Source: Endomicrobium sp.
Lineage (GTDB): Bacteria > Elusimicrobiota > Endomicrobiia > Endomicrobiales > Endomicrobiaceae
Length of the DNA: 14,783 bases
NCBI GenBank assembly: GCA_031264425.1
Contig: JAISDY010000120.1
Coordinates: 1 to 14,783, forward strand
Direction of reading: 5' to 3'
The notes under the pieces were generated by a model, which was not told the DNA's origin, did not search any database, and saw nothing but the letters and a program-made list of their open reading frames with translations. A program made the translations under genes and the position numbers. Of the stretch, positions 1-8,195 are shown piece after piece; the stretch's first letter is position 1; every line of letters starts with the position of its first letter.

Positions 1-1
1 A

Positions 2-1981
2 CACGGTTTAATAAAAACTTTTGCCACGCCAAGAAGACTTACGTTGATTGTTGAAAACTTATCTATTAAAAGCGAAGATAAGACTGAAGAAGTCTTGGGT
101 CCTTCATGTAAAGTTGCAAAAGATATAAATGGACAGTGGACTCAAGCGGCTAAAGGCTTTGCTACAAAAAATGGAACTACATCTGATAAACTGAATAAAA
201 AAATTACGGAAAAAGGTGAATATCTTTTTTTTACAAAAAAGGTAAAAGGTGAAAAAACTGAAAACCTCTTAACTGTTATTTTTCCAAAGATAATAAGCAG
301 CATATCTTTTCCTAAAGTTATGGCATGGGAAAAAAGTGGATTTAAATTTGCAAGACCTATAAGGAATATAGTAGCGCTTTTTGGTAAAAAGATAATTAAA
401 TTTAAAATAGCTGATGTTAATTCTTCCAATTGGACCATAGGTATTCATACTTACGACAGATCAAAAATAAAAATAGATTGTCCTGAAAATTATATAGTTG
501 CATTAAAAAATAAATCAGTTTTAGTAGATCAAAATGTTAGGCGAGAAGAAATAAAAAAATCTATAGAGTTTGTAGTCAAAAGCGTTGGGAATGCTGTTGT
601 CGATGATGCTTTAATTGATGAAACAAATTATTTAATTGAATATGCGTCGGCAGTTCTTTGCGATTTTGATAAAAAGTATTTAGATTTACCTCCAGAAGTT
701 CTTGCAGTATGCATAAAAAAAAGCCAAAAGTGTTTTGCTGTCAATGATAAGAGTGGAAAATTTTTAAATTGTTTTGTCTGTATTAAAAATGGAGGCTTTG
801 CGCGTTTGGATATAGTTAAGGAGGGATATGAAAAAGTTGTAGTTACAAGACTTATAGATGCTAATTTTTTTTATAAAAATGACTTGAAAAAAAGCTTTAA
901 TGATAATATTGAAAAGCTTAAAAACGTTGTTTTTCATAAAGAAATAGGAACTATTTATGAAAAAATTGAGAGAGTAAAAAAAATTGCGCTTTTTTTTAAT
1001 AAAGAATTCAACATGCAAATAGATGAAAAATCTCTTGAAAGAGCTGTGATGTTCTCAAAAGTTGATTTAGTAAGCGAAATGGTATTTGAGTACCCTGAGC
1101 TTCAAGGTGTTATGGGTAAAATTTATGCTTTGAAATCAGGAGTGGATGTTGATGTTGCAGAATCTATTGAGCAACATTATTGGCCATTAAGTGCTTCTGG
1201 AAAACTTCCTTTAAATAAATTGGCTTCTTTAATATCTTTGGTTGATAAAATAGATACTTTAGTCACAAATTTTTCAATTGGGATTGAGCCTTCAGGCTCA
1301 TATGATCCTTATGGGCTTAGAAGAGTTGCTGTAGGATTTATAAGGATTGTGATGAAAATTCTTCCTAATAAAGAATTAAGCTCTGTAATTAAAAAAGTAT
1401 TTAATTTTTTACCTGAAAGCATAAAAAATAATTCAAAATCTAAAACGGTTTACGAGAAGCTTATTAATTTTTTACGTCAAAAAACAGAAGGTATTCTTGA
1501 GTCTGAAGGCTATAGTTTTGATGAGGTTAAATCTGTAGTCAGCATTTTAGACACTAACAAATTTAAAAACTTAGGTTCCTTTCTTCCAAAACTAATTGCT
1601 TTAAAAAATGCACGACAAAAAAGTAATTTTTTACATATTTCTGTTATTTTTAAGAGAATAAATAATATTTTAAGTCAGGCAAGAAAGCAAAATATTGATA
1701 TTTTAGTTACTATAAATGAAAGTTTATTGGTAGAAGATGCAGAAAAAAATTTATTTGATTGTGCTAAAAAAATAAAAGCAGAAGTTGTTGAGTACATTTT
1801 TCAAAATAAATATGTCGAAGTTTTTGATAAGTTTTTAGAAATAAAACCTAGTATTGATGAATTTTTTGAAAAAGTTATGGTAATGTCAGAAAATGTTAAA
1901 ATAAAATCAAATAGAATATCTTTGTTAAACTATATAAATAATATATTCACAGAGTTTTTAGATTTTTCGATTTTAAAGTAG
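2..1981 (+). CDS. glyS: Glycyl-tRNA synthetase beta subunit, 5'-truncated by the window edge
   Basis: The beta subunit of the alpha2beta2 glycyl-tRNA synthetase, which acts in the cytoplasm with GlyQ to charge tRNA-Gly. The frame is open from base 2, with no start inside the window. It reads HGLIKTFATPRRLTLIVENL, the family's N-terminal FATPRRL signature, so about 30 residues lie outside. Further on are the family signatures EHYWPLSASGKLP-like (here QHYWPLSASGKLPL), SLVDKIDTLV and PSGSYDPYGLRR, near residues 390-440 of the visible part. The helical C-terminal region follows and ends at a TAG stop. A TTG at 44 is not the true start because homology continues upstream of it. The gene is intact as far as seen. 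It is the host gene at the left border, with the tRNA genes about 300 bases downstream. Identification is firm. Confidence 0.95.
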   Translation, partial: HGLIKTFATPRRLTLIVENLSIKSEDKTEEVLGPSCKVAKDINGQWTQAAKGFATKNGTTSDKLNKKITEKGEYLFFTKKVKGEKTENLLTVIFPKIISSISFPKVMAWEKSGFKFARPIRNIVALFGKKIIKFKIADVNSSNWTIGIHTYDRSKIKIDCPENYIVALKNKSVLVDQNVRREEIKKSIEFVVKSVGNAVVDDALIDETNYLIEYASAVLCDFDKKYLDLPPEVLAVCIKKSQKCFAVNDKSGKFLNCFVCIKNGGFARLDIVKEGYEKVVVTRLIDANFFYKNDLKKSFNDNIEKLKNVVFHKEIGTIYEKIERVKKIALFFNKEFNMQIDEKSLERAVMFSKVDLVSEMVFEYPELQGVMGKIYALKSGVDVDVAESIEQHYWPLSASGKLPLNKLASLISLVDKIDTLVTNFSIGIEPSGSYDPYGLRRVAVGFIRIVMKILPNKELSSVIKKVFNFLPESIKNNSKSKTVYEKLINFLRQKTEGILESEGYSFDEVKSVVSILDTNKFKNLGSFLPKLIALKNARQKSNFLHISVIFKRINNILSQARKQNIDILVTINESLLVEDAEKNLFDCAKKIKAEVVEYIFQNKYVEVFDKFLEIKPSIDEFFEKVMVMSENVKIKSNRISLLNYINNIFTEFLDFSILK

Positions 1982-2176
1982 AAGAAGATCAATAATTATA
2001 AAGTAGTGTAATTTTGTAAAAATATTTGCAGTATCTTTAGTTTAGCCACTTAGTTTGTTTATCAAAATAATTGCTGTTTTAAAAATATATTGCTTTATCA
2101 GATCAAAACTGTATAGTTAAAAGTTTGAGTTGTTTTTTTCTGTTTTACAGTGATGTTTTTTGTAGCATAAGTCTGT

Positions 2177-2205
2177 TTGACAAAGATAAATTTTTGTGCT
2201 ATTCT
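2177..2205 (+). promoter_or_regulatory. Sigma-70-type promoter for the tRNA-Lys/tRNA-Glu pair
   Basis: A perfect -35 box TTGACA (2177-2182), a 17-base spacer and a -10 box TATTCT (2200-2205). Transcription would start near 2212, about 70 bases before tRNA-Lys. The 298-base gap between glyS and the tRNAs holds nothing else that I could support. Confidence 0.7.
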
Positions 2206-2279
2206 TTATGGTTGTCAGCTACAGTTACAAGGCTGTTTAGTTTATAAGAAGATTTAAAATCTTTTTAAATCATTTTGAA

Positions 2280-2352
2280 GGGCCCGTAGCTCAGTTGGTA
2301 GAGCACCTCACTTTTAATGAGGTTGTCGTGCGTTCGAACCGCACCGGGCTCA
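2280..2352 (+). tRNA. tRNA-Lys (anticodon TTT)
   Basis: A 73-base cloverleaf. The acceptor stem GGGCCCG pairs with CGGGCTC (one G-T pair), the T stem is GTGCG/CGCAC around TTCGAAC, and the anticodon stem CCTCA/TGAGG encloses the loop CTTTTAA with TTT at positions 34-36. CCA is not encoded. It lies three bases before tRNA-Glu, and both are probably transcribed from the promoter at 2177. Confidence 0.95.
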
Positions 2353-2355
2353 GTT

Positions 2356-2428
2356 GCTCCCATCGTCTAGGGGTCTAGGACACAGGATTTTCAATCCTGC
2401 AACACGAGTTCAAATCTCGTTGGGAGCA
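2356..2428 (+). tRNA. tRNA-Glu (anticodon TTC), integration target of the element
   Basis: The acceptor stem GCTCCCA pairs perfectly with TGGGAGC, the T stem is ACGAG/CTCGT, and the anticodon stem CAGGA/TCCTG encloses the loop TTTTCAA with TTC at 34-36. CCA is not encoded. The gene is complete, but its last 22 stem-forming bases belong to the attachment core that recurs at 14619-14640, so its 3' end was rebuilt by the integrated element. The discriminator base is A here, whereas the base after the right-hand copy is G. Confidence 0.95.
2406..2427 (+). repeat. attL core, left copy of the integration duplication
   Basis: Twenty-two bases from the T arm to the end of the acceptor stem of tRNA-Glu match 14619-14640 at 21 positions; the single difference is C2416 against T14629. 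Flanking bases on both sides do not match. This is the pattern left by tyrosine-recombinase insertion into a tRNA 3' end. Confidence 0.85.
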
Positions 2429-2557
2429 CATTGTGCGTTTTTGAATTATTGACGATACAAAGAACTTATTTACATTTTCTGACGAAAAATAATTGTATCC
2501 TGTCTTGTTCTAAACTATAATATATTCAGACTTGTTCGTTTGTTGCTTACAAAATGC

Positions 2558-3708
2558 TTACAATTTTATTTTGGCTTTTTTTACATTAATTTTGATGTAA
2601 TCAACCACATTAAAATGTTCGTGCGGTTTGAAATCTGTGTATACTTCTTCAGTTATCCTTGTATTGCTGTGTCCAAGACCTTTGCTTGCCGCATTAATGC
2701 TTCATCCTCCATCTTTTATCCTTGTTGCATATTATGCTATATCTAGCCTACCGCTATGAAAAGATAATTCTTTTGGAGTAAATTTGAGTTTTAAACAGCT
2801 TGTGAGTATATGAGCTTACCCCCACCCGAGCTTAAAGGTTTGCCTTCATATGTAAGTAAAAAGAAGTTTGACTTCTTATGTGAGCTTGTTTCCACACTTT
2901 CTTAAGATGATTTCATCAAAAAGGGTGAATAGGCACGTCTCTTTCAGATTGTTTAGTTTTTACAAGCGTGTTTAGATACGGTTTATTCTTTATTTATATA
3001 ATCTTTTTCAATTTTTGGATTATTTGACCATATGAAATCGCTACATTCTAAAGGACAAATCTCGCCTGCCCTCATTCCGTGCCAAATAGATAATATATGA
3101 GCTTCTAATTGAGGGTATTTAGTATTATTGTCTATTATCTTTTTTGTATCTCTTCATCTCTGTAAACGGTCTATTTTTTGGCTATCCGTTTCAGGGTATT
3201 TATCAACTAAATCGTAATAATTCGCTGATAAGTATCTGCTCTTATATCCCCAACGAGCAAGGTTTTTGAGCATACCTATTTTTCTATTAACGCTTGTTTT
3301 CTTTGATTTTTCACCGTTCATCTTGCCATTTACAACACGGCGATGCATATAGTTATTTAAAACCGTATCGTCAAATTGTTCCGTAACCATCACACACAAC
3401 ATCATGACAAATTTTCTTAATGTTTCTCATATCAAGTCATCTCTATGCAAAGTTCTTTCTCGCTTGTTTTTTTGAGGAATAGTTTTTTTGATATTCTTCG
3501 TAAAAGGTTTGAATAGGTATGTCTCTTTTCAAAAGTTTCTTTTTGACAGCGTATTCGTTAAGAGTTTTTTAGCAACGTATTCTTCTGCTGCTTGCTTATC
3601 GGGACTTACATGTTCTGATATTTGTCTTCTTACCTTTTTACCATTTTCGCCTAATACAGTAATCCTATATTCCTAATAAATGCCACCACGTTTATAGACA
3701 AATGCCAT
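2558..3708 (-). pseudogene. int: Tyrosine recombinase (phage integrase), multiply broken
   Basis: Site-specific recombinase that would have inserted the element at tRNA-Glu. From ATG 3708 it reads MAFVYKRGGIY, then a stop, then EYRITVLGENGKKVRR, the N-terminal arm-site-binding domain. A middle core-binding piece (about 3154-3405, including KTSVNRKIGMLKNLARWGYK) follows. The catalytic part shows WHGMRAGEICPLE near 3050-3095 with the first active-site arginine, then KTKQSERDVPIHP, then GLGHSNTRITEEVYTDF near 2620-2690 with the final His and the Tyr nucleophile. The pieces lie in different frames, separated by at least one in-frame stop and several frameshifts. The total of about 383 codons is normal for the family. 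SD-like GAGG lies just before the start. It is certainly dead as one protein. Confidence 0.9.
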
Positions 3709-3840
3709 TGATGCCTCAGGGGAAATTTAAATACTGGTTATTAAATAAAGCAAACTAGATATTTATTATTTTGTACTGATTTGATTATATCTCTTTTCTA
3801 TGACTTGCGTACCCTACAGAGCATAGTTTTTCTTTATAAA

Positions 3841-4597
3841 TCATCTTTCAAATTGCGAACTTATACCCCCTATCTCCATCATAATAACGTCATATCCAAT
3901 ATCTGCTTTTACTGATTTAACACCTTCATTTACAGTATTTATCTTAGCCTCTATAAAATAATGTTTGTCATAGCGAACAAATCAACAAAAAATTCTTATA
4001 ATCAAACTTTATAAACAGCTTTAGACTGTAAGCTCTGTCTGCTTTAAGCATTCCCTGTGCAGTTTCATACTTACTTATCATTAAAGATATCCTCGTATCC
4101 AAAAGTTTGTTCTAAAGAAATACCGCTTTCTTCATTAACAGACAATGCTATTTTCATATTGCATATATATTAAAGGGTCAAAGTCACTATTGAAGACTAC
4201 TTATTCCCAAAACCTATTCTCATTTTACTTTTGTCTTTTTGTACAAACACGTAATAGCAATACTCAAATTTTTGGAGCAAGGCCTTTGCTTTCATAATTT
4301 TTAGAACCAATCGTCCTTAGCACATTATCAACCATCTTATCAACTTCAACTTTCGTTTCAGTGAAAGTGTCATCAGGAGCTACAGCTCTAATCACCTTTT
4401 CTTCTTTAATGGGAACAACTCTACCATTCTCTATTTTGGTTGCAACTTTTTGACCGTCAACGTAATTAATAGAGTTTCTTAAGTTGTACGTTAGTATTTT
4501 GTCTACTCCAAACGTAAATTCGCCATTTTTAGAGGCAAACGATGACTGAGATGCAAAAAGGACTATCGCTACAGCAGCTAAAAGATACCTTTTTCAC
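3841..4597 (-). pseudogene. Exported protein, probably an outer-membrane beta-barrel, frameshifted
   Basis: The gene starts at GTG 4597 behind a strong SD (AGGAGG). One extra A in the AAAAA run at codons 2-3 shifts the frame. Without it the protein would begin with a signal peptide, KRYLLAAVAIVLFASQSSFA, followed by mature sequence to about 4266 (FTFGVDKILTYNLRN). Later pieces in other frames are MKIALSVNEESGISLEQTFG, FNDKYETAQGMLKADRAYSL, KFDYKN, YDKHYFIEAKINTVNEG and IGYDVIMMEIGGISSQF. Alternating polar and hydrophobic strands with aromatic residues and a terminal Phe-rich end suggest a small barrel or porin-like protein. I do not recognise a named family. About 250 codons in total, with at least four lesions. 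As cargo it may once have changed the host surface. Confidence 0.6.
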
Positions 4598-5095
4598 CTT
4601 TACTCCTCCTATGTTTTTGTTTTAGTTGCTTTCAGAGCCGTACGTATTATAAACAAATATACAAAACCTATGTAAGTTTTTTGTTGTTTATTTTGTCCTA
4701 ATTTTTAAGGATTATACAAACTTTTTACTGCTTTTTGTCCTTTTTAGAAAGATACGCCATCGCTTGCTCCCAATGTCCCCTGCTCCATATAGGGCTAGGG
4801 AATTTATTTTAAAGAATTTATAAATATTTACCCTATAAAAGTAAATCAATTTGTTTTAGGAGCATGCTTATCAACTTCAGAAATTGAAATGCCTTTATTT
4901 TTGTATTGAAAAGGAAGATGACACTAATAGCATAATAGTATCTTTTTATGTGCGTATCATGTCCCTTTTAGCCCCTAAGTAATTATACTAAAGTTTATTT
5001 ACGGTTTGTAAATCTTAAAATATTCAAAATTCTTTAAAATCAAATGGTTGTAAAAAACAAATGCTTACTAAATCTTTTAAAGTATAACAAAAGAA
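4598..5095. other. 498-base stretch without a recognisable gene
   Basis: Lies between the exported-protein remnant and the end of the HinfI-like methyltransferase gene. It holds the candidate promoter at 4646. Minus-strand scraps such as NKGISISEVDKHAPK near 4850-4915 are too short to assign. Base composition is strongly AT-rich. I see no clear terminator hairpin, RNA or repeat. Confidence 0.5.
4646..4651 (-). promoter_or_regulatory. Candidate -10 box for the exported-protein pseudogene
   Basis: TATAAT on the minus strand, about 50 bases upstream of the GTG start at 4597. The matching -35 position (about 4669-4674) reads TACATA, only three of six consensus bases, so the call rests on the -10 box and its placement. 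Confidence 0.35.
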
Positions 5096-6184
5096 CTAAA
5101 TTTTGTATTCTGTCCTGATATATTGCATTCTTAAATCATCAAGCAAAAGCAGTTTGCTATTTTTAAATATATGCCAGAATTTCCAGCCGTTGCAAGATGA
5201 TGTTTGTTGAATAATAGCTCCTATTTTGTGAATAGAACCGTTAGTATCTTCATAATGCAAATTCCCGTTTGATAAAACTTCCGCTTGTTTATTATATCTT
5301 ATAGGAGTATATAAAAATTCACCTATACCTATGATATTTTTTCTGACAAGGTTTACAAAAGGAACTTTTGGCTGTTCTTCTTTAAGCGTTTCAATCCAAC
5401 TGCTTTCAGGCAATAAACTATTTATGTTTTTTAGTCTCGTCTTTGCTATCTGTATATATTTTTTTTCTCTTTCTATACCGATAAATTTACGACCAAGCTT
5501 TTTAGCTACTGCTCCTGTTGTTCCTGTGCCAAAAAAGGGGTCTAAAACTATATCGTCTTGTTTTGTAGTTGAAAGAATTACCCTTTTTAGCAATTCCTCT
5601 GGCTTCTGAGTTGAATGGGCTTTTTTACCGTCTTCGCCTTTAATTCTTGCATTACCAATACACAAACTAATATTCCAAACAGAAGTCATTTGTTTTCCAC
5701 CGTTATACTGTTTCATCAACTTATGATTAAAAGTATATTTCTTATAGTTCTCCCCTTTTGAACACCAGAGAAGAGTTTCTGTCGCATTTGTAAATCGAGT
5801 TCCTAAAAAGTTTGGCATTGGATTTGATTTATGCCAAGTAACATCGTTAAGTATCCAATAGCCAAGATTTAACATAATATTTCCAATGCGGTAAATATTA
5901 TGATAAGAGCCTATCACCCAAATTGTTCCCGTATCTTTCAAAGCTCTTTTACATTCTTCAAGCCAAGAAATACAAAAATTATCATAATCTTGGAAAGAAG
6001 AAAATTTATCCCAATCATCATTTACCCCGTCAACTTTTGTATTGTTGGGACGATATAGCTCTTTTTTTAACTGCATATTGTACGGTGGATCAGCAAATAT
6101 CAAATCAACAGATTTACTTGGCAGTTCTTTTAATATGTCTATGCAATCGCCATGATATATGTGGTTTGTTTTTAGTTCTATCAT
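5096..6184 (-). CDS. Adenine-specific DNA methyltransferase, HinfI-like (GANTC expected)
   Basis: A beta-class N6-adenine methyltransferase of 362 residues, near the 359 of M.HinfI. Motif IV DPPY is at residues 32-35, STQKPEELL at 191-199 and the AdoMet-binding motif DPFFGTGTTG at 215-224. Several stretches follow what I know of M.HinfI: DDWDKF (56-61), TGTIWVIGSYHNIYRIG (85-101) and WILNDVTWHKSNP (110-122). The extra C-terminal domain (about 275-355, ending LDDLRMQY) is shared by HinfI and CcrM relatives. It should methylate the A in GANTC and protect against the nuclease encoded directly upstream. A perfect AGGAGG SD (6189-6194) precedes ATG 6184, and the gap to the endonuclease stop is 17 bases, so the two are cotranscribed. 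No lesion is visible. Specificity is inferred from similarity. Confidence 0.9.
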   Translation of the reverse strand: MIELKTNHIYHGDCIDILKELPSKSVDLIFADPPYNMQLKKELYRPNNTKVDGVNDDWDKFSSFQDYDNFCISWLEECKRALKDTGTIWVIGSYHNIYRIGNIMLNLGYWILNDVTWHKSNPMPNFLGTRFTNATETLLWCSKGENYKKYTFNHKLMKQYNGGKQMTSVWNISLCIGNARIKGEDGKKAHSTQKPEELLKRVILSTTKQDDIVLDPFFGTGTTGAVAKKLGRKFIGIEREKKYIQIAKTRLKNINSLLPESSWIETLKEEQPKVPFVNLVRKNIIGIGEFLYTPIRYNKQAEVLSNGNLHYEDTNGSIHKIGAIIQQTSSCNGWKFWHIFKNSKLLLLDDLRMQYIRTEYKI

Positions 6185-6201
6185 AAATCCTCCTAATTTC
6201 G

Positions 6202-6993
6202 CTACATGCTCATAGTTTTATCATATAAGTCTTTGAATGCCTTTATTGTCTCAGAGCTTTCAGATAAAGTCAAAAGGCATTGGTCAACATCATCGTATTT
6301 AATTTTCAAAAATTCTTCAAAAAAATTTTTACCTCTACGAATATTTGACCCTTCAGGTATATAAATATTGCCTTTCATTTTCTTGTTCGTAAAGAAAAAT
6401 AATATTGGTATTAACTTATTGCTGTTTGTGATATTTAATTTCTTTGCTAAATAGGCATAAGTCTTTATAAATTTTCTGTTTATATCAACAAATTTCCCTG
6501 TATCGTGGTCATCATTGTATTTGCATTCTAAATAATAAATTTTGTCTGTCATTGTATCTTTAAACAACAAATCTATGTCATGCTTGAATTTTATTATTTG
6601 TTCGTTTGCATCTACAATAAGTTGTTCCAAGAGTTTTGGAAACTCAACATTTATATTTATATTTTCCGTCTGACAACGAGTGATATACTTATCAATCAAT
6701 TCTTCATTTTTAGATGACAATTCAAAAGAGTTGCTTTTCTTCCCGCTGTAATCAGATATTATCTCATACCGTCCGTCACTTTTTATAAATAAAGTCATAA
6801 GAACTTCAATGAAATTTCCAAATTGGATATTCATACTCTGCAAGATACCGCCAAAAATCCTATATCTTTTAGGAATAAAATGAATTTTGACATTATGCTT
6901 ATTTTGTAAATGTTTTATCTTTTCCTGACTACTGGTATGTTCTATAATTTTTATGATAGCTTCATTTATTAACTTCTTGATTTTGTCGTTCAT
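6202..6993 (-). CDS. Type II restriction endonuclease, HinfI-like
   Basis: A 263-residue protein, close to the 262 of R.HinfI. A PD-(D/E)xK-type active site is visible: acidic residues in HDIDLLFKD (138-146), then YYLECKYNDDHDTGK (153-167) with the E-x-K at 156-158. The N-terminal part contains IHFIPKRYRIFGGILQSMNI (38-57), which I take as the family signature. Being immediately upstream of and cotranscribed with a HinfI-like methyltransferase gives the main support for cutting at GANTC. The start ATG 6993 has an AAAGGAAG-type SD and no better start upstream. The reading frame is unbroken, in contrast with nearly every larger gene in the island. Family identity is likely; exact cleavage is inferred. 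Confidence 0.8.
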   Translation of the reverse strand: MNDKIKKLINEAIIKIIEHTSSQEKIKHLQNKHNVKIHFIPKRYRIFGGILQSMNIQFGNFIEVLMTLFIKSDGRYEIISDYSGKKSNSFELSSKNEELIDKYITRCQTENININVEFPKLLEQLIVDANEQIIKFKHDIDLLFKDTMTDKIYYLECKYNDDHDTGKFVDINRKFIKTYAYLAKKLNITNSNKLIPILFFFTNKKMKGNIYIPEGSNIRRGKNFFEEFLKIKYDDVDQCLLTLSESSETIKAFKDLYDKTMSM

Positions 6994-7022
6994 TTAGCTT
7001 CCTTTAAAAACAATTTATCATA

Positions 7023-7028
7023 ATTATA
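7023..7028 (-). promoter_or_regulatory. -10 box for the HinfI-like R-M operon
   Basis: Perfect TATAAT on the minus strand, 30 bases before the endonuclease start at 6993. A weak -35 (TTTCTT, 16-base spacer) is possible. It would drive both the endonuclease and the methyltransferase. Confidence 0.45.
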
Positions 7029-7057
7029 CAAATAACAAGAGAGGAAGAAAGTAAAAT

Positions 7058-7549
7058 CATTTTCCTCATTTTCTTGTCTTTTTTTTCTTTTTCTAAAACA
7101 AACTCCAGTTTCAATTCCAATTTTTCAACCTTTTTTAGTATCTCTGTGTCCTTTTAATTTTTTTTGTTCATGCTTTTTTAGAAGATTTAAGGAGTTCTTT
7201 TTCCTTACGTTCAATCTTAAAAGCTCCCTCTTTAAAAGTTCATTTTCTTTTTAATAGTTCCATATCCTTTGAACTGTTTATGCTTCCTTGTCCTATGATA
7301 TTGCCTACTCCTGAAGACAATATTACTGTTCGCCGATATATTTTCAACATTTTCGGAATTATCAAGAAAAAAATTTAATGGGACACCTGTTACTTTTGAG
7401 ATTTTTTTAACGAAGATAAAGATGGTGTTATTTTACCCGCTAACCACTGACTAATCATAGACTCCCTAATTCCAATTTTTTTAGCAAATTTTTGTTGTGT
7501 AAATTCAGAGGGAATGAAAAATTTAGCGATGTCAAAAATATTAGGACAT
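7058..7549 (-). pseudogene. Xre/CI-type phage repressor with coiled-coil tail, frameshifted
   Basis: A DNA-binding helix-turn-helix protein, read as ATG 7549 then NIFDIAKFF after removing one extra base at codon 2. The HTH is clear: FTQQKFAKKIGIRESMISQW followed by LAGKITPSLSSLKK. A lost A in an A run shifts the frame before ISKVTGVPLNFFLDNSENV. A turn-rich linker (ISANSNIV, then GVGNIIGQGSIN in another frame) follows. The rest, toward 7058, is lysine/leucine-rich coiled coil in several frames (ELLKRELLRLNVRKKNSLN); its exact end is uncertain. The divergent position opposite the excisionase-like gene and early operon is the classic place of a lysogeny repressor. At least three lesions make it inactive as a whole protein. 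Confidence 0.75.
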
Positions 7550-7582
7550 GGGTTTGCACCTTAGCCAGTACATTCCCATGTC
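7545..7582. promoter_or_regulatory. Inverted repeat overlapping the repressor start (candidate operator)
   Basis: GACATGGG (7545-7552) and CCCATGTC (7575-7582) form perfect 8-base arms 22 bases apart. The left arm covers the repressor ATG. The location between divergent repressor and early genes suits an autoregulatory operator, but protein binding is inferred. Confidence 0.4.
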
Positions 7583-7587
7583 TACTA

Positions 7588-7655
7588 ATAGAAAAGCAGC
7601 CAAAGGAAAAGAGACTCTCTGCAAGGAGAATTAATGACTTGGCTGCTTTTCCTAT
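7588..7655. promoter_or_regulatory. Long inverted repeat in the divergent control region
   Basis: Arms ATAGAAAAGCAGCCAA (7588-7603) and TTGGCTGCTTTTCCTAT (7639-7655) are complementary except for one extra base, with a 35-base loop. The region 7550-7742 contains no gene. It may be an operator pair or a transcript hairpin. TATAAT at 7681-7686 and TATGAT at 7711-7716 are possible -10 boxes for the rightward early operon but lack good -35 partners. Confidence 0.45.
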
Positions 7656-7742
7656 TGGGTAATTCTACAAAAAGAGAACATATAATTCAAAAATTAGCAG
7701 TAGGAATATATATGATTAATTAGGACTAATATTGAGGGATAA

Positions 7743-8028
7743 ATGAAGGTAGAACTCACGGATATTCAAGTAAACGAAATTGCCAGCAGGGTAGCGACTA
7801 ATTGTGATAAAGGGGCTTCGCGTCAAAAGCCGAGCGCAAAAATGTCAATCAGGGAAGTTGCTGAATATATAAACATGTCAATAGTTACGATTCGTAGATT
7901 GGTAAGGAGACATGATTTTCCATCGCCGATGGAAGATAAGCAGAGATTTTAGATTTGACAGAGAAGAAATAGAAGCATGGCTAGAGCGTAAAGCAGAGGA
8001 AGGAAACGAGATATATAGACCACGCTAA
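7743..8028 (+). pseudogene. Excisionase/AlpA-like HTH protein, one frameshift
   Basis: A small MerR-like winged-helix DNA-binding protein of the excisionase/AlpA group (HTH_17). From ATG 7743 it reads MSIREVAEYINMSIVTIRRL (about residues 34-53) and then RRHDFPSPM. One inserted G near 7925-7930 moves the frame, so the first frame stops at 7950-7952. The other frame continues KISRDFRFDREEIEAWLERK and ends at TAA 8026-8028. The corrected length of about 94 residues and the motif order are normal. It is the first gene of the rightward operon and would assist excision or transcription control. SD-like GAGGG lies upstream. The family call is strong; which of the two roles it played is not visible. 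Confidence 0.8.
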
Positions 8029-8034
8029 GGGAAT

Positions 8035-8042
8035 GGGGGGGG
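8035..8042 (+). repeat. G8 tract in a ribosome-binding position
   Basis: Eight G ending three bases before ATG 8046. It stands where the SD of the small gene at 8046 should be, so length changes here would alter SD spacing rather than a reading frame. Confidence 0.8.
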
Positions 8043-8045
8043 TAG

Positions 8046-8177
8046 ATGTTGATTTATAGAGGAAGCATGGAAGCGGTGGAATTTATCAATAAGAAATTAG
8101 AAGGAAAGAGAGAAGGGAAAAAAGTTAAAGGAATTGGTAATGAAAGTGATGAAAAGAGTAAGAAAGAAATTGAATAA
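8046..8177 (+). CDS. Small basic protein, 43 residues, unknown
   Basis: ATG 8046 to TAA 8177, beginning MLIYRGSMEAVEFINKKLEG and then rich in Lys, Glu and Gly (REGKKVKGIGNESDEKSKK). I recognise no family. It follows the excisionase-like gene by 17 bases, most of them a G8 run, and is in the same frame as the membrane protein after it, separated by one stop codon. It could be a genuine early phage gene or the front piece of a broken longer one. Confidence 0.4.
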   Translation: MLIYRGSMEAVEFINKKLEGKREGKKVKGIGNESDEKSKKEIE

Positions 8178-8195
8178 TTACTTTACATATATCCA

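Noticed and set aside
142..1018. Minus-strand open frames inside glyS
   Set aside because: Opposite-strand shadows of a strongly conserved gene, with no SD or motif.
2540..3676. Plus-strand open frames over the integrase region
   Set aside because: The minus strand carries clear integrase motifs across the same bases.
5331..6186. Plus-strand open frames over the HinfI-like methyltransferase
   Set aside because: Antisense to an intact conserved gene.
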